Below are positions 8,359 through 16,067 of a stretch of DNA of 64,000 nt, piece after piece. Below the pieces are notes generated by a model that saw nothing but the letters and a program-made list of their open reading frames with translations, searched no databases and was not told the origin of the DNA. This DNA comes from Natrinema mahii (GTDB lineage Archaea > Halobacteriota > Halobacteria > Halobacteriales > Natrialbaceae): contig JHUT02000003.1 in assembly GCA_000690595.2 (NCBI GenBank), forward strand, positions 248,001 through 312,000, in the 5' to 3' direction. Each line of letters opens with the position of its first letter. Within the stretch, counting starts at the first letter, position 1. The translations under genes were made by a program, and so were the position numbers.

Positions 8359-9320
8359 TCGAGCGGGAGAACGACCCGGTCGGCGATCCCCCCGTAGACC
8401 GCCCGCGCCTCCGCGAGTAGTTCCTCGGGCGGCGCTTCGATCGCGAACGTCGCGATCATCTCGTCGGTCACGAGGTCGGCCATCTCTTCCCACTCGCCGT
8501 CTTTGGAGAGGTCGTGTAGCTCCTCGCCGACGGACTTCCAGCCGTGGTGTTCGAGGACGTCGTGATAGGTTCGGGTGCTGCCGTAGAAGGCGATGCGTCG
8601 GCGCACCTCCCGGCGGGACCGCTCGCGTTCGTCCTCGGTCTCGCCCGTCACGACGAAGGGGCTCGCGGAGAGGGCGACGTCCTCGAGCGACCGCTCCCCG
8701 CGATCGGCCCCCTCGGCGACGGTCGGCGCGATGACATCGTCGGTGTAGCCGGGGGTGTTGAAGACGTGCATGTCCAGTCCGTCGCAGAGCTCGCCCGCGA
8801 GCCGGATGTTGTACTCGTTGACGCCGGCGATGTAGATGGGCATGTCGGGGTGGTCGATCGGCCCCGGATTGAAGTTGTCCGTCATGAGCGAGAACGAGTA
8901 GTGGTCGCCCTCGTAGTCGAGGTCTGCCTCGCCCTGGAACACGTCGAAGATGTGTCGCAACGACTCGACGACCTCGCGTAGTCGCGGGCCGGGCGACTCC
9001 CAGTCGACGCTGAAGCGGCGTTCGTTGTGGCCTTTGACCTGCGTGCCGAGGCCGAGAACGAACCGGCCGTCGGTGTACTGTGCGAGGTCCCAGGCGGTGT
9101 AGGCCAGCGCCATCGGGCTGCGGGTGAACGAGAGCGCGATTCGCGTCCCCTGCTGGATCTCCTCGGTTCGGTTGGCGATCACCGGGTGCGGTAGGAACGC
9201 GTCGTTGTCCATCTCGGGCGTCCAGACGCCGTCGAACCCGAGTTCCTCGGCGCGGGCGGCGGCCTCGCCCGAATCGTTCGCCAGCTTCGGTACCATCGCG
9301 TCGATGCGAAGGTCTGACAT
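8331..9320 (-). CDS. F420-dependent LLM-class oxidoreductase
   Basis: A 329-residue luciferase-like TIM-barrel oxidoreductase. The N-terminus (RIDAMVPKLA), the GVWTPEMDNDAF segment and the GRFVLGLGTQVKGH strand-loop are typical of the TIGR04024-like group of archaeal coenzyme-F420 enzymes. Length is normal for the family. It probably transfers hydride between reduced F420 and an organic substrate in the cytosol. The substrate is unknown, but the setting among acyl-CoA genes hints at a role in catabolism of an unusual acid. The 3' end overlaps the convergent MBL-hydrolase gene by 28 bases. An alternative is an FMN-dependent monooxygenase, which is less likely in this lineage. Confidence 0.85.
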   Translation of the reverse strand: MSDLRIDAMVPKLANDSGEAAARAEELGFDGVWTPEMDNDAFLPHPVIANRTEEIQQGTRIALSFTRSPMALAYTAWDLAQYTDGRFVLGLGTQVKGHNERRFSVDWESPGPRLREVVESLRHIFDVFQGEADLDYEGDHYSFSLMTDNFNPGPIDHPDMPIYIAGVNEYNIRLAGELCDGLDMHVFNTPGYTDDVIAPTVAEGADRGERSLEDVALSASPFVVTGETEDERERSRREVRRRIAFYGSTRTYHDVLEHHGWKSVGEELHDLSKDGEWEEMADLVTDEMIATFAIEAPPEELLAEARAVYGGIADRVVLPLDHGEAFLNE

Positions 9321-9386
9321 ACACGATGGTCGACGGGTCGACCCTTCAATCTATGGACGGGTGCGGCCGCGAGCGGAGTGGAAAAA

Positions 9387-10325
9387 TCAGACGACGCGGT
9401 TCTCGAGCGCCTCGCCGTCGCGGAACCGATCGTAGTTCCGCAGGAAGACGTCGGCACACCGCTCCCAGTAGTGGGGCGTGCTGCCGGCCATATGCGGCGT
9501 CACGAGGACGTCGTCGCGGTCCCACAGCGGCGATTCCTCGGGGAGGGGTTCCTCCTCGAAGACGTCCAGCGCGGCCCCGCCGAGATCACCGGTCTCGAGG
9601 GCGTCGACCAGCGCGGCCTGATCGACGACCTGCCCGCGGGCGATGTTGACCAGCACGGCGTCCTCCGGCAGCGTCGCGAGCGCCTCGGCGTCGATCAGTC
9701 CTCGCGTCTCGTCGGTCAGCGGACAGGCGATCACGAGGTAATCGCTCTCGGCGAGGACCGACTCGAGCCCGTCGGGACCGTAAATCTCGTCGACGCTCTC
9801 GGGCGCGTCGGTCGGGTCCCGCTTCGTCCCGATCACGCGGGCGTCGAATGTCTGGCAGTAGTCGGCCACGTTCGAGCCGATCGCGCCGACGCCGACGATC
9901 CCGACGGTTCGGTCGCCGAGTTCGCCGCCCATGTAGCGCTCCCACTCGCGGTCGTCCTGCTGGGCGATCGCGCGGTCGAAGCCGCGCTCGAAGTGCAACA
10001 GATAGCCCAGGACCTGCTGGCCGATCGGCTTCGCGTGGATCCCCGAGACGTTCGTCAGCGCCACGCCGCGGTCGGCCAGCGCGTCGTGATCGAAGCGATC
10101 GGTCCCGGCGCTCAGTGCCTGTACCCACTCGAGCCCGTCGGCCGCCTCGAGAACCTCGTCGGGGAGCCGGTGGGTGAGGAGGACCTCGGCATCGGCGACC
10201 GCTGCCGGGAGGTCGGCCTCGTCCTCGACGTGTTCGAGGTCGATCCCCGGGCGTCGCTCGCGGATCTCGGCGGTGACCAGCGGTCCGCCGCCCGCGAGGA
10301 CGTGCGGGGAGACGACGACGCGCAC
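9387..10325 (-). CDS. D-2-hydroxyacid dehydrogenase
   Basis: A 312-residue NAD(P)-dependent D-isomer-specific 2-hydroxyacid dehydrogenase. The dinucleotide motif GVGAIG is at residues 145-150. The catalytic triad is Arg230 (in VNIARG), Glu at about 259 (in DVFEEEP) and His278 (in TPHMAG). The catalytic domain is split around the Rossmann domain as usual, with residues 1-100 and 285-312 forming the lid. It interconverts a 2-oxoacid and a D-2-hydroxyacid; the exact substrate is not visible. The start of the CoA ligase gene lies upstream on the same strand, with the ligase stop only 3 bases before this start. The pair is probably one transcript. Confidence 0.88.
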   Translation of the reverse strand: MRVVVSPHVLAGGGPLVTAEIRERRPGIDLEHVEDEADLPAAVADAEVLLTHRLPDEVLEAADGLEWVQALSAGTDRFDHDALADRGVALTNVSGIHAKPIGQQVLGYLLHFERGFDRAIAQQDDREWERYMGGELGDRTVGIVGVGAIGSNVADYCQTFDARVIGTKRDPTDAPESVDEIYGPDGLESVLAESDYLVIACPLTDETRGLIDAEALATLPEDAVLVNIARGQVVDQAALVDALETGDLGGAALDVFEEEPLPEESPLWDRDDVLVTPHMAGSTPHYWERCADVFLRNYDRFRDGEALENRVV

Positions 10326-10328
10326 GAG

Positions 10329-11921
10329 TTACCGGTCCTCCGTCCCCTCGTCGTCCTCGGCGCCGTCCCGCTCCTCGAGCTTGTACTTCTGGATCTTGCC
10401 GCTGGTCGTCCGGGGCAGCTCCTCGATGAACTCGACCTCGCGGGGGTGTTTGTAGGAGGCGACGTTGTCGAGGAAGTACTCCTTGATCTCCTCGCTCGTG
10501 ACGTCCGCGCCGGGTTCGACGCCCGGCGCGGTGACGACGTAGGCCTTCGGCACCTCGTTGCGCCGCTCGTCCGGAATCCCGACGACGGCGCCCTCGGCGA
10601 CGGCCTCGTGTTCGGCCAGCAACTCCTCGAGTTCGCTGGGATAGATGTTGTAGCCGGCCGAGTTGATCATGTGTTTCTTCCGGTCGACGATCTCGTAGTA
10701 GTTGTCCTCGTCCCGGCGGGCGATGTCGCCGGTGCGGAACCAGCCGTCCTCGGTGAACGCTTCCTCGGTCGCCTCCGGCATCCCGTGGTAGCCTTTCATC
10801 ACCTGCGGGCCGCGGACGAGGAGTTCCCCTTCCTCGCCGATGGGGACCGTCTCCCCGCTCGAGTCGACGATCTTGGCCTCCGTCATGCGGGTCGGCTGGC
10901 CGATCGTCCCGTGCCGCAGGCCGAACGTCGAGTTGTTCTGGGAGTGTGTCGCGCCGTTGGTCTCGGTCAGCCCGTACCCCTCGCTCATCTCGACGCCGGC
11001 GGTCTCCTCGAACTCCTCCTGGACCGCGACGGACATCTTCGCGCCGCCCTCGCCGGCCGACTCGAGGCTGGTCAGGTCGTACTCGCCGAAGTCGTCGCTG
11101 TTGATCATGTCGACGTACATCGCGGTGACGCCAACGTAGTGGGTGATCTCCTCCTCCTCGATCAGCTTCATCGCGGCGTCGCCGTCCCAGTTGGCCGCGC
11201 TGCGGAGGTAGACGCTGCCCCCGCGCACCAGCGGCTGCCAGGCGGTGTGGGTGAAGCCGGTGATGTGATAGAGCGGCAGCCAGACGAGGCTCCTGACGGC
11301 CTCGCCCTCGAGCGCCTGTTCCTGTGCAAGAACGGAGAACGTCTGGGCGCGGAAGTTCCGGTGGGTCAACTGGACGCCCTTCGGTTTCCCGGTCGTCCCC
11401 GAGGTGTACGGCAACAGTGCCACGTCGTCGTCGGCCCGCTCGACGAACCGCTCTTCGCCGCGGACGTCCGCGAAGGGGCGGACGTCCTCGCCCTCGCCGT
11501 CGACCGAGATCACGACCGGGTCCCAGTCGATCGCCTCGAGGGCCTCCTCGAGGTGGGGCTCTAAGGCCTCATGAGTGAGAACGGCCGCGGCCTCGGTATC
11601 CTCGAGCTGGTAGGTCAGTTCGCGTTTGCGGTACTGGGGATTGACCGGCGAGACGATCACGCCGGCCTTGAACGCGCCGAGCGCGCCGATCAGGTACGGC
11701 GGGCAGTTCGGCAGGTACTGGAGCATGACATCGCCCGGCTCGAGCCCGAGATCGGCCAGCCCGCCGGCGAAGCGTGCGCTCTCGGCCCTGAGGTCGTCGT
11801 GGGTCAGCGTCGTCCCGTGGTACTCGATCGCCTGCGCGTCGCCGTGTAACCGAGCGGTCTCGTCGTGGAGTCGCGCGACGTTCCCTTCCCTTGCACTCTC
11901 GGTAACGCTTGCCAAATCCAT
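10329..11921 (-). CDS. Acyl-CoA synthetase (AMP-forming)
   Basis: A 530-residue member of the ANL superfamily that activates a carboxylic acid with ATP and CoA. The phosphate-binding motif YTSGTTGKPKGV lies near residue 175. The GYGLTETNG motif, the GWFRTGDIARRDED hinge-region segment and the C-terminal catalytic Lys in SGKIQKYKL complete the family pattern. The frame extends 87 codons upstream, but that part is basic and overlaps the promoter of the divergent gene. The ATG at 11921 lies 25 bases after TTTTATATTA and is preferred. Overall pattern suggests medium/long-chain fatty or aryl acids. It probably shares a transcript with the 2-hydroxyacid dehydrogenase. Confidence 0.9.
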   Translation of the reverse strand: MDLASVTESAREGNVARLHDETARLHGDAQAIEYHGTTLTHDDLRAESARFAGGLADLGLEPGDVMLQYLPNCPPYLIGALGAFKAGVIVSPVNPQYRKRELTYQLEDTEAAAVLTHEALEPHLEEALEAIDWDPVVISVDGEGEDVRPFADVRGEERFVERADDDVALLPYTSGTTGKPKGVQLTHRNFRAQTFSVLAQEQALEGEAVRSLVWLPLYHITGFTHTAWQPLVRGGSVYLRSAANWDGDAAMKLIEEEEITHYVGVTAMYVDMINSDDFGEYDLTSLESAGEGGAKMSVAVQEEFEETAGVEMSEGYGLTETNGATHSQNNSTFGLRHGTIGQPTRMTEAKIVDSSGETVPIGEEGELLVRGPQVMKGYHGMPEATEEAFTEDGWFRTGDIARRDEDNYYEIVDRKKHMINSAGYNIYPSELEELLAEHEAVAEGAVVGIPDERRNEVPKAYVVTAPGVEPGADVTSEEIKEYFLDNVASYKHPREVEFIEELPRTTSGKIQKYKLEERDGAEDDEGTEDR

Positions 11922-11940
11922 GCCATATGGTATCACGGAG

Positions 11941-11950
11941 TAATATAAAA
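11941..11950 (-). promoter_or_regulatory. TATA box for the CoA ligase at 11921
   Basis: On the minus strand the sequence reads TTTTATATTA, centred 25 bases before the ATG at 11921. This supports that start and a leaderless transcript. The divergent gene at 12109 must use its own promoter, perhaps the AT-rich CTTATTTG near 12045. Confidence 0.55.
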
Positions 11951-12108
11951 TAGTATCTATCAGTCGCGGGGACCCGCGCCGGGGTCCGGTTCTGCGATGG
12001 CGCGCGGTTCGATAGTTCACGTCCCGTGTTATCGCCCACCACAACTTATTTGCGTTCGCTCGAGATATCGGGAGACGATGATACGACCGGTACGACGGAG
12101 GAATACCC

Positions 12109-13257
12109 GTGGCTGAACCGATCCTCGCGGGCGTCGCCGAGAGCGACCTCGGCGAGACGCCCGACCGGAACTGGCTGGACAACGCCGCCGTTGCGACGGT
12201 GCGAGCCCTCGAGGACGCCGGCTGTACGCTCGCGGAGGTCGACGGCGTCGCGGTCGCCGGCGGCGACGACTACATGCCTGCGCTGGTGCTGTCGGAGTAC
12301 CTCGATCTCGACGAGCCCTCGTTTCTCGAGGGGACCGAGATCGGCGGCTCGTCGTTCGAGCACTTCTGTGGCCACGTCCGCGACGCGATGGCCCGCGACG
12401 AGGCCGACGTGGTGGTCGTCGCCTACGGCTCGACGAGCAAGACCGGTCCGGGCAGGGACCAGTCGCTCGAGGAGACCCACCCGATCGACGGCTTCGTCCG
12501 ACCGACGGGGCTGTTCCGGCCGCCGGGGGCCTACGCGATGGCCGCGCGCCGACACATGCACGAGTACGGCACCACCGAGGAACAGCTCGCGGAGGTCGCG
12601 GTCGCGACCCGCGAGTGGGCGTCGATGAACCCCAAGGCCGCCCAGCGGGAGCCGATCTCCGTCGAGGACGTCCTCGAGTCCCGCGAGATCGCCGAGCCGT
12701 TCAACCTGCTCGACTGCTGTCTCGTCTCGGACGGCGGCGGCGCGGTCGTCCTCGTGAGCGAGGAGAAAGCGGCCGAACTCGGCGTGCCGGAGATCGCCGT
12801 CGCGGGCGTGGCGTCGACGAGTACCCACCGCCAGGACATCAGCGAGATGCCCGACATGACGACCACGGGGGCGGCGGTAACGGGGCCGAAGGCCTTCGAC
12901 CAAGCCGGGATTACCCACGACGACGTCGACGTCGCCGAGATTTACGACTCGTTTACCTACACCGCCCTCGTGACCCTCGAGGATCTGGGCTTCTGCGAGA
13001 AGGGCGAGGGCGGCGAGTTCGTCTCGGGCGGCACCACCGCGCCGGGTGGCGAGTTACCGATGAACACGCAGGGCGGCGGCCTGTCGTACTGTCACCCCGG
13101 TCACTTCGGTGTCTTCGTCCTCATCGAGGCCGCGCGCCAACTCCGCGGTGACTACGAGGGCGACCGCCAGGTCGACGACGCCGAGGTCGCCGTCGCCCAC
13201 GGTACTGGGGGGTTACTCTCCTCGAGTAGCACCGTCGTCCTCCGGAGGGAATCATGA
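12109..13257 (+). CDS. Thiolase-fold protein lacking the nucleophilic Cys (SCP-x/Ltp2-like)
   Basis: A 382-residue thiolase-fold protein starting at GTG 12109. The normal thiolase nucleophile position (CASG-like) reads GGSS here (residues 79-82); the nearest Cys, Cys87, is displaced. The later GHPxGATG motif is replaced by CHPGHFG (328-334), and the C-terminal CxGxG by HGTGG. This pattern matches SCP-x/Ltp2-type proteins. Several of these work as retro-aldolases with a DUF35 partner instead of as thiolases. The next gene is exactly such a DUF35 protein and overlaps by ATGA, so a complex is likely. The possible reaction is cleavage of a beta-hydroxyacyl-CoA. An inactive or ordinary thiolase remains possible. 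Confidence 0.8.
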   Translation: MAEPILAGVAESDLGETPDRNWLDNAAVATVRALEDAGCTLAEVDGVAVAGGDDYMPALVLSEYLDLDEPSFLEGTEIGGSSFEHFCGHVRDAMARDEADVVVVAYGSTSKTGPGRDQSLEETHPIDGFVRPTGLFRPPGAYAMAARRHMHEYGTTEEQLAEVAVATREWASMNPKAAQREPISVEDVLESREIAEPFNLLDCCLVSDGGGAVVLVSEEKAAELGVPEIAVAGVASTSTHRQDISEMPDMTTTGAAVTGPKAFDQAGITHDDVDVAEIYDSFTYTALVTLEDLGFCEKGEGGEFVSGGTTAPGGELPMNTQGGGLSYCHPGHFGVFVLIEAARQLRGDYEGDRQVDDAEVAVAHGTGGLLSSSSTVVLRRES

Positions 13258-13679
13258 CGGGACACGTCGAGGACCGCCGCGAGGACTGGGAGGGGCCGGT
13301 GCCGGTCCCGACCGGCGCGACGGCCCCGTTCTGGGACGGAACGCTCGAGGGCGAACTGCGCTATCAGGAATGCGAGTGCGGCCACCGCCAGCTGTACCCG
13401 CGGGCGGTCTGTACCGCCTGCGGGGCCGAGGACCCGCCGTTCGAAGCGAGCGAGGGCGTCGGGACGATCTACACCTACACCGTCTGTCACGTCCCCGGCG
13501 AACCCGGCTTCGCCGAGCGGACGCCGTACGTCGTCGGCGCGATCGACCTCGCCGAGGGACCGCGCCTGCTCGCCCTGCTCGACGCTGAGCCCGACGACCT
13601 CGAGATCGGCGCGGCCGTCGGGGTGCGGTTCTGGCAGGTCTCAGAGGAAGCAGCGATTCCGGTGTTCGTACCGGAGTAA
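13254..13679 (+). CDS. Zn-ribbon OB-fold protein (DUF35), thiolase partner
   Basis: A 141-residue two-domain protein. A rubredoxin-like zinc ribbon is formed by Cys40, Cys42, Cys53 and Cys56, followed by an acyl-CoA-binding OB fold (GVGTIYTYTVCH onward, about residues 67-135). DUF35 proteins bind thiolase-fold enzymes and shuttle or hold acyl-CoA. In actinobacterial sterol side-chain degradation the DUF35 domain of ChsH2 is needed by the aldolase Ltp2. In archaea a DUF35 protein joins acetoacetyl-CoA thiolase to HMG-CoA synthase. The ATGA overlap with the preceding thiolase-fold gene shows translational coupling and points to a 1:1 complex. Confidence 0.88.
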   Translation: MTGHVEDRREDWEGPVPVPTGATAPFWDGTLEGELRYQECECGHRQLYPRAVCTACGAEDPPFEASEGVGTIYTYTVCHVPGEPGFAERTPYVVGAIDLAEGPRLLALLDAEPDDLEIGAAVGVRFWQVSEEAAIPVFVPE

Positions 13680-13694
13680 GAGTTCGAACGCGTC

Positions 13695-13700
13695 TTTTTT
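13695..13700 (+). terminator. T-run after the DUF35 gene
   Basis: A run of six T residues lies 16 bases after the stop codon of the DUF35 gene. T-rich tracts terminate transcription in haloarchaea. It also touches the stop codon of the convergent MaoC gene. Confidence 0.4.
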
Positions 13701-14706
13701 ACTCGAGGTCGGCCGTCGCCGTCCCGGTCAGCAGCGTCTCGCCCTCGGTCGTCCGGGCCTCGAGCGCCGCCTCGACCGTCCCCTCGTCGATCTCGGCGAC
13801 CTCGCCGCTCGCGACGACGGTGTCGCCGGGGAAGACCCGTGACTGGAACCGGACGCCGAAGCTCGTCACGTCCCGCAGGTCGAACCAGTTGGCGACGACC
13901 CGCGAGGTGACGCCGGCGGTGAACATCCCCTGGCCGAAGACACTCTCGTTGCCCGCCCCGGTCGCGTACGGTTCGTCGTAGTGGATCGGGTTGAAGTCGC
14001 CGCTTGCCCCGGCGTACTTGACGAAGTGCTTTCGCTCGAGGTCCTCGACGACGGCCGTCGGACCGGCGTCGCCGGGCTCGAGGCCGTCGATCGTCCGGAC
14101 CCGATCGAACGCGTCGACGGTCGGGTCGGGTGCCGGTTCGGTCTCGGCGGTGCCGCCGTCGGGTTCGGCCGGCTCGCCGTCGCTCGCGGACTCGTCGGCC
14201 GCGCTCTCGTCGCCGTCGTCGATCGCGCCCTCGGTTTCGATCGCCGTCGAGCGGTCGGTCAGGACGAGTTCGCCCTCCGGGGTTCGGTACTCGGTCTCGA
14301 GGACGGCGAAGGTCATCGTCCCCGCCCGGCCGCCCTCGCGCTGGAAGACGTCCGCGAGGGTGGTCGTCCCCTCGAGGACGTCGCCGACGTAGACCGGGCG
14401 TTCGTACTCGTGGGCCTGTTCGCCGTGGATGACGTACTCCGGCTGGAAGGCGAGGTCGAAGCCCTTGCCGTCGACGTCGGCGGGGGTGTACCGCGGGAAT
14501 CGGGCGACCTGCGAGTAGGTCAGCGGCGCGGGAACGCGGTCGTGGCCCCGCTCGGCGGCGACCGACTCGTCGCGGAAGACGGGGTCCTCGGCGGTGATCG
14601 CCCGCGCGAACTCCTCGACCTTGCCCGGTTCGATGCGGAACGCCTCGGCGGTGACCGTGGTGTCGCCGACCATCGCCTCGAGTTCCTCGATGGGCCTATT
14701 CGGCAT
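13699..14706 (-). CDS. Double-hotdog MaoC-family enoyl-CoA hydratase
   Basis: A 335-residue protein with two hotdog domains. The N-terminal domain (about 1-155) matches the FAS1-like/MaoC_N dehydratase type. A low-complexity acidic linker follows (about 160-198). The C-terminal MaoC domain (about 205-335) carries the hydratase-2 motif YAGASGDFNPIHYD at 231-244, with catalytic Asp237 and His242. It hydrates a 2-enoyl-CoA to the (R)-3-hydroxyacyl-CoA. It converges with the thiolase/DUF35 pair and fits the same pathway. The ATG at 14706 lies within the end of a 34-codon upstream frame (ATGCCGAATAG overlap). The linker may be a haloarchaeal adaptation. Confidence 0.87.
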   Translation of the reverse strand: MPNRPIEELEAMVGDTTVTAEAFRIEPGKVEEFARAITAEDPVFRDESVAAERGHDRVPAPLTYSQVARFPRYTPADVDGKGFDLAFQPEYVIHGEQAHEYERPVYVGDVLEGTTTLADVFQREGGRAGTMTFAVLETEYRTPEGELVLTDRSTAIETEGAIDDGDESAADESASDGEPAEPDGGTAETEPAPDPTVDAFDRVRTIDGLEPGDAGPTAVVEDLERKHFVKYAGASGDFNPIHYDEPYATGAGNESVFGQGMFTAGVTSRVVANWFDLRDVTSFGVRFQSRVFPGDTVVASGEVAEIDEGTVEAALEARTTEGETLLTGTATADLE

Positions 14707-14800
14707 CGTGGCCCTCCGTGGCTCGAGCGGTGGTCGTCGGCCGGTCGGTCGTCGCGTCGCGTCGCACCTCGGTGCGGTAGCCGCGTTTCATTGGCGACAT
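14696..14800 (-). CDS. Possible 34-residue leader ORF overlapping the MaoC gene
   Basis: A short frame starts at ATG 14800 (MSPMKRGYRTEV...) and stops at 14696, overlapping the MaoC start by 11 bases. A weak TATA-like sequence (TACTGTTATG on the minus strand, about 14818-14827) lies about 22 bases before the ATG, so a leaderless transcript would begin with this frame. The peptide is basic and polar, with no membrane segment. It may be a translated leader that couples to the MaoC start, or just untranslated sequence. Confidence 0.3.
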   Translation of the reverse strand: MSPMKRGYRTEVRRDATTDRPTTTARATEGHDAE

Positions 14801-14924
14801 GGTTTGGGGACAACTGACATAACAGTACCCCTCTCGGACGCTTTCGTGGGGATTGCTCGAGCGACCGTGCAGTATCGGGGCCGCTGTCGGTACCGAACTG
14901 ACGACGAGGACGCTGCTATCGCGG

Positions 14925-15045
14925 CAACACGGCGTGGCCACGCCCTCCTCGGCCGATTGCGGTCCTCGCTCCCCGGCTCGCGGCGGTGCCGTTCGCAACA
15001 CTCGGTCGGGCGACAGCGCGCGCCACCGCCTGCCGACCGGTCGAA
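14925..15045 (+). repeat. Single-arm, diverged copy of the large palindromic repeat
   Basis: From CTGCTATCGCGGCAAC to GCGCGCGCCACCGC (15016-15029) this stretch aligns along its length with the right arm of the inverted-repeat element at 39690-39830. Both contain, in the same order, the CTGCTATCG-GGCAAC start, a CCTCC/CCGATT segment and the GCGCGCGCCACCGC core. No matching left arm is present upstream. It fills most of the divergent promoter region between the MaoC gene and the SDR. Confidence 0.5.
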
Positions 15046-15048
15046 TAG

Positions 15049-15056
15049 CTTATACC
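15049..15056 (+). promoter_or_regulatory. TATA box upstream of the SDR at 15154
   Basis: CTTATACC is centred about 30 bases before ATG 15083 and about 100 before the SDR start. It therefore predicts a transcript starting close to 15080 that first meets the small frame 15083-15157. Confidence 0.45.
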
Positions 15057-15082
15057 GGCGGTCGATGAACCCGTACACGCTC

Positions 15083-15157
15083 ATGGCAGTAACTGTCACA
15101 CTCGGGTACGGAGAACGGTCAGTCGAACGAACGCGCGTCGCGGAGGGCGACCGATGA
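15083..15157 (+). CDS. Possible 24-residue leader ORF coupled to the SDR
   Basis: A short frame from ATG 15083 (MAVTVTLGYGERSVER...) ends at TGA 15155-15157 and overlaps the SDR start in an ATGA. An in-frame ATG also exists at 15065, but the TATA box position favours 15083. It mirrors the divergent 34-codon frame in front of the MaoC gene. Coding status is uncertain. Confidence 0.3.
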   Translation: MAVTVTLGYGERSVERTRVAEGDR

Positions 15158-15927
15158 CGGTCGAGCAGTTCGGCGTCGACGGGCAGACGGCGATCGTCAC
15201 CGGCTCCTCGAGCGGCATCGGGAAAACCATCGTCGAGCGGTTCGCCGACGACGGCGCCGATGTGGTCGTCACCTCGCGGGACATCGATAACGTCCAGCCG
15301 GTGGCCGACGACATCAACGAGAGCGAGCGGCCGGGCGAGGCGATCGCGATCGAGTGCGACGTGACCGACCGCGACGCGGTCGGGGACCTGATCGACGAGA
15401 CGGTCGAGACGTTCGGCGGGCTCGACATCCTGATCAACAACGCGGGGGCGAGCTTTCAGGCCCCGCCCTCGGAGATCAGCGAGAACGGCTGGAAGACCAT
15501 CGTCGACATCAACCTGCACGGGACCTTCCACTGTTCGCAACTGGCCGTCGAGTACATGCGCGACAACGGCGGCGGCCGGATCGTCAACTTCGCCAGCGTC
15601 GCGGGCACCCGCGGCTCGAAGACGATGAGTCACTACGGCGCGGCCAAGGCCGGCGTCGTCAACTTCACCACATCGTCGGCGGCCGACTGGGCCGAGGACG
15701 GGATCTGGGTCAACTGTATCGCACCCGGTCTGGTCGCCACCGAGGGCGTCCGCACCCAGATGGGCGTCGAGGACGACGCGGACGAGATCGCCCGTACAAG
15801 TCCCGACCGGACCATCGGCAAACCCGAGGAGGTCGCCGACCTCGCGCAGTTCCTCGCCAGTCCAGCCTCGTCGTACATGGTCGGCGAGACGATCGAGATC
15901 AAGGGCATCCCCCGTCTCGGCGAGTAA
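15154..15927 (+). CDS. SDR-family oxidoreductase
   Basis: A 257-residue classical SDR. TGSSSGIG is at residues 16-23, NNAG at 95-98, and the catalytic residues are Ser148, Tyr161 and Lys165. The C-terminus (VGETIEIKGIPRLGE) is shorter and lacks the usual VDGG end, as in 2,4-dienoyl-CoA reductase or peroxisomal-type SDRs. The ATG start overlaps the stop of a 24-codon upstream frame. It lies between a MaoC hydratase and a CoA ligase, so a role as 3-hydroxyacyl-CoA dehydrogenase for the (R)-isomer made by MaoC is plausible. This is inference from position only. Confidence 0.85.
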   Translation: MTVEQFGVDGQTAIVTGSSSGIGKTIVERFADDGADVVVTSRDIDNVQPVADDINESERPGEAIAIECDVTDRDAVGDLIDETVETFGGLDILINNAGASFQAPPSEISENGWKTIVDINLHGTFHCSQLAVEYMRDNGGGRIVNFASVAGTRGSKTMSHYGAAKAGVVNFTTSSAADWAEDGIWVNCIAPGLVATEGVRTQMGVEDDADEIARTSPDRTIGKPEEVADLAQFLASPASSYMVGETIEIKGIPRLGE

Positions 15928-16067
15928 CGGCGGGGCACCTCGAGCGCCCGGCCCGAAGCCCCGGTCGCTTCTGAGCCGACGCCCGACCGCGCGGGACGGG
16001 GCCGAAACACGAACTGTGTTACCAGTACCCGTATACTTTTCAGGTCGAACGACAAATCAGGGCCAAT

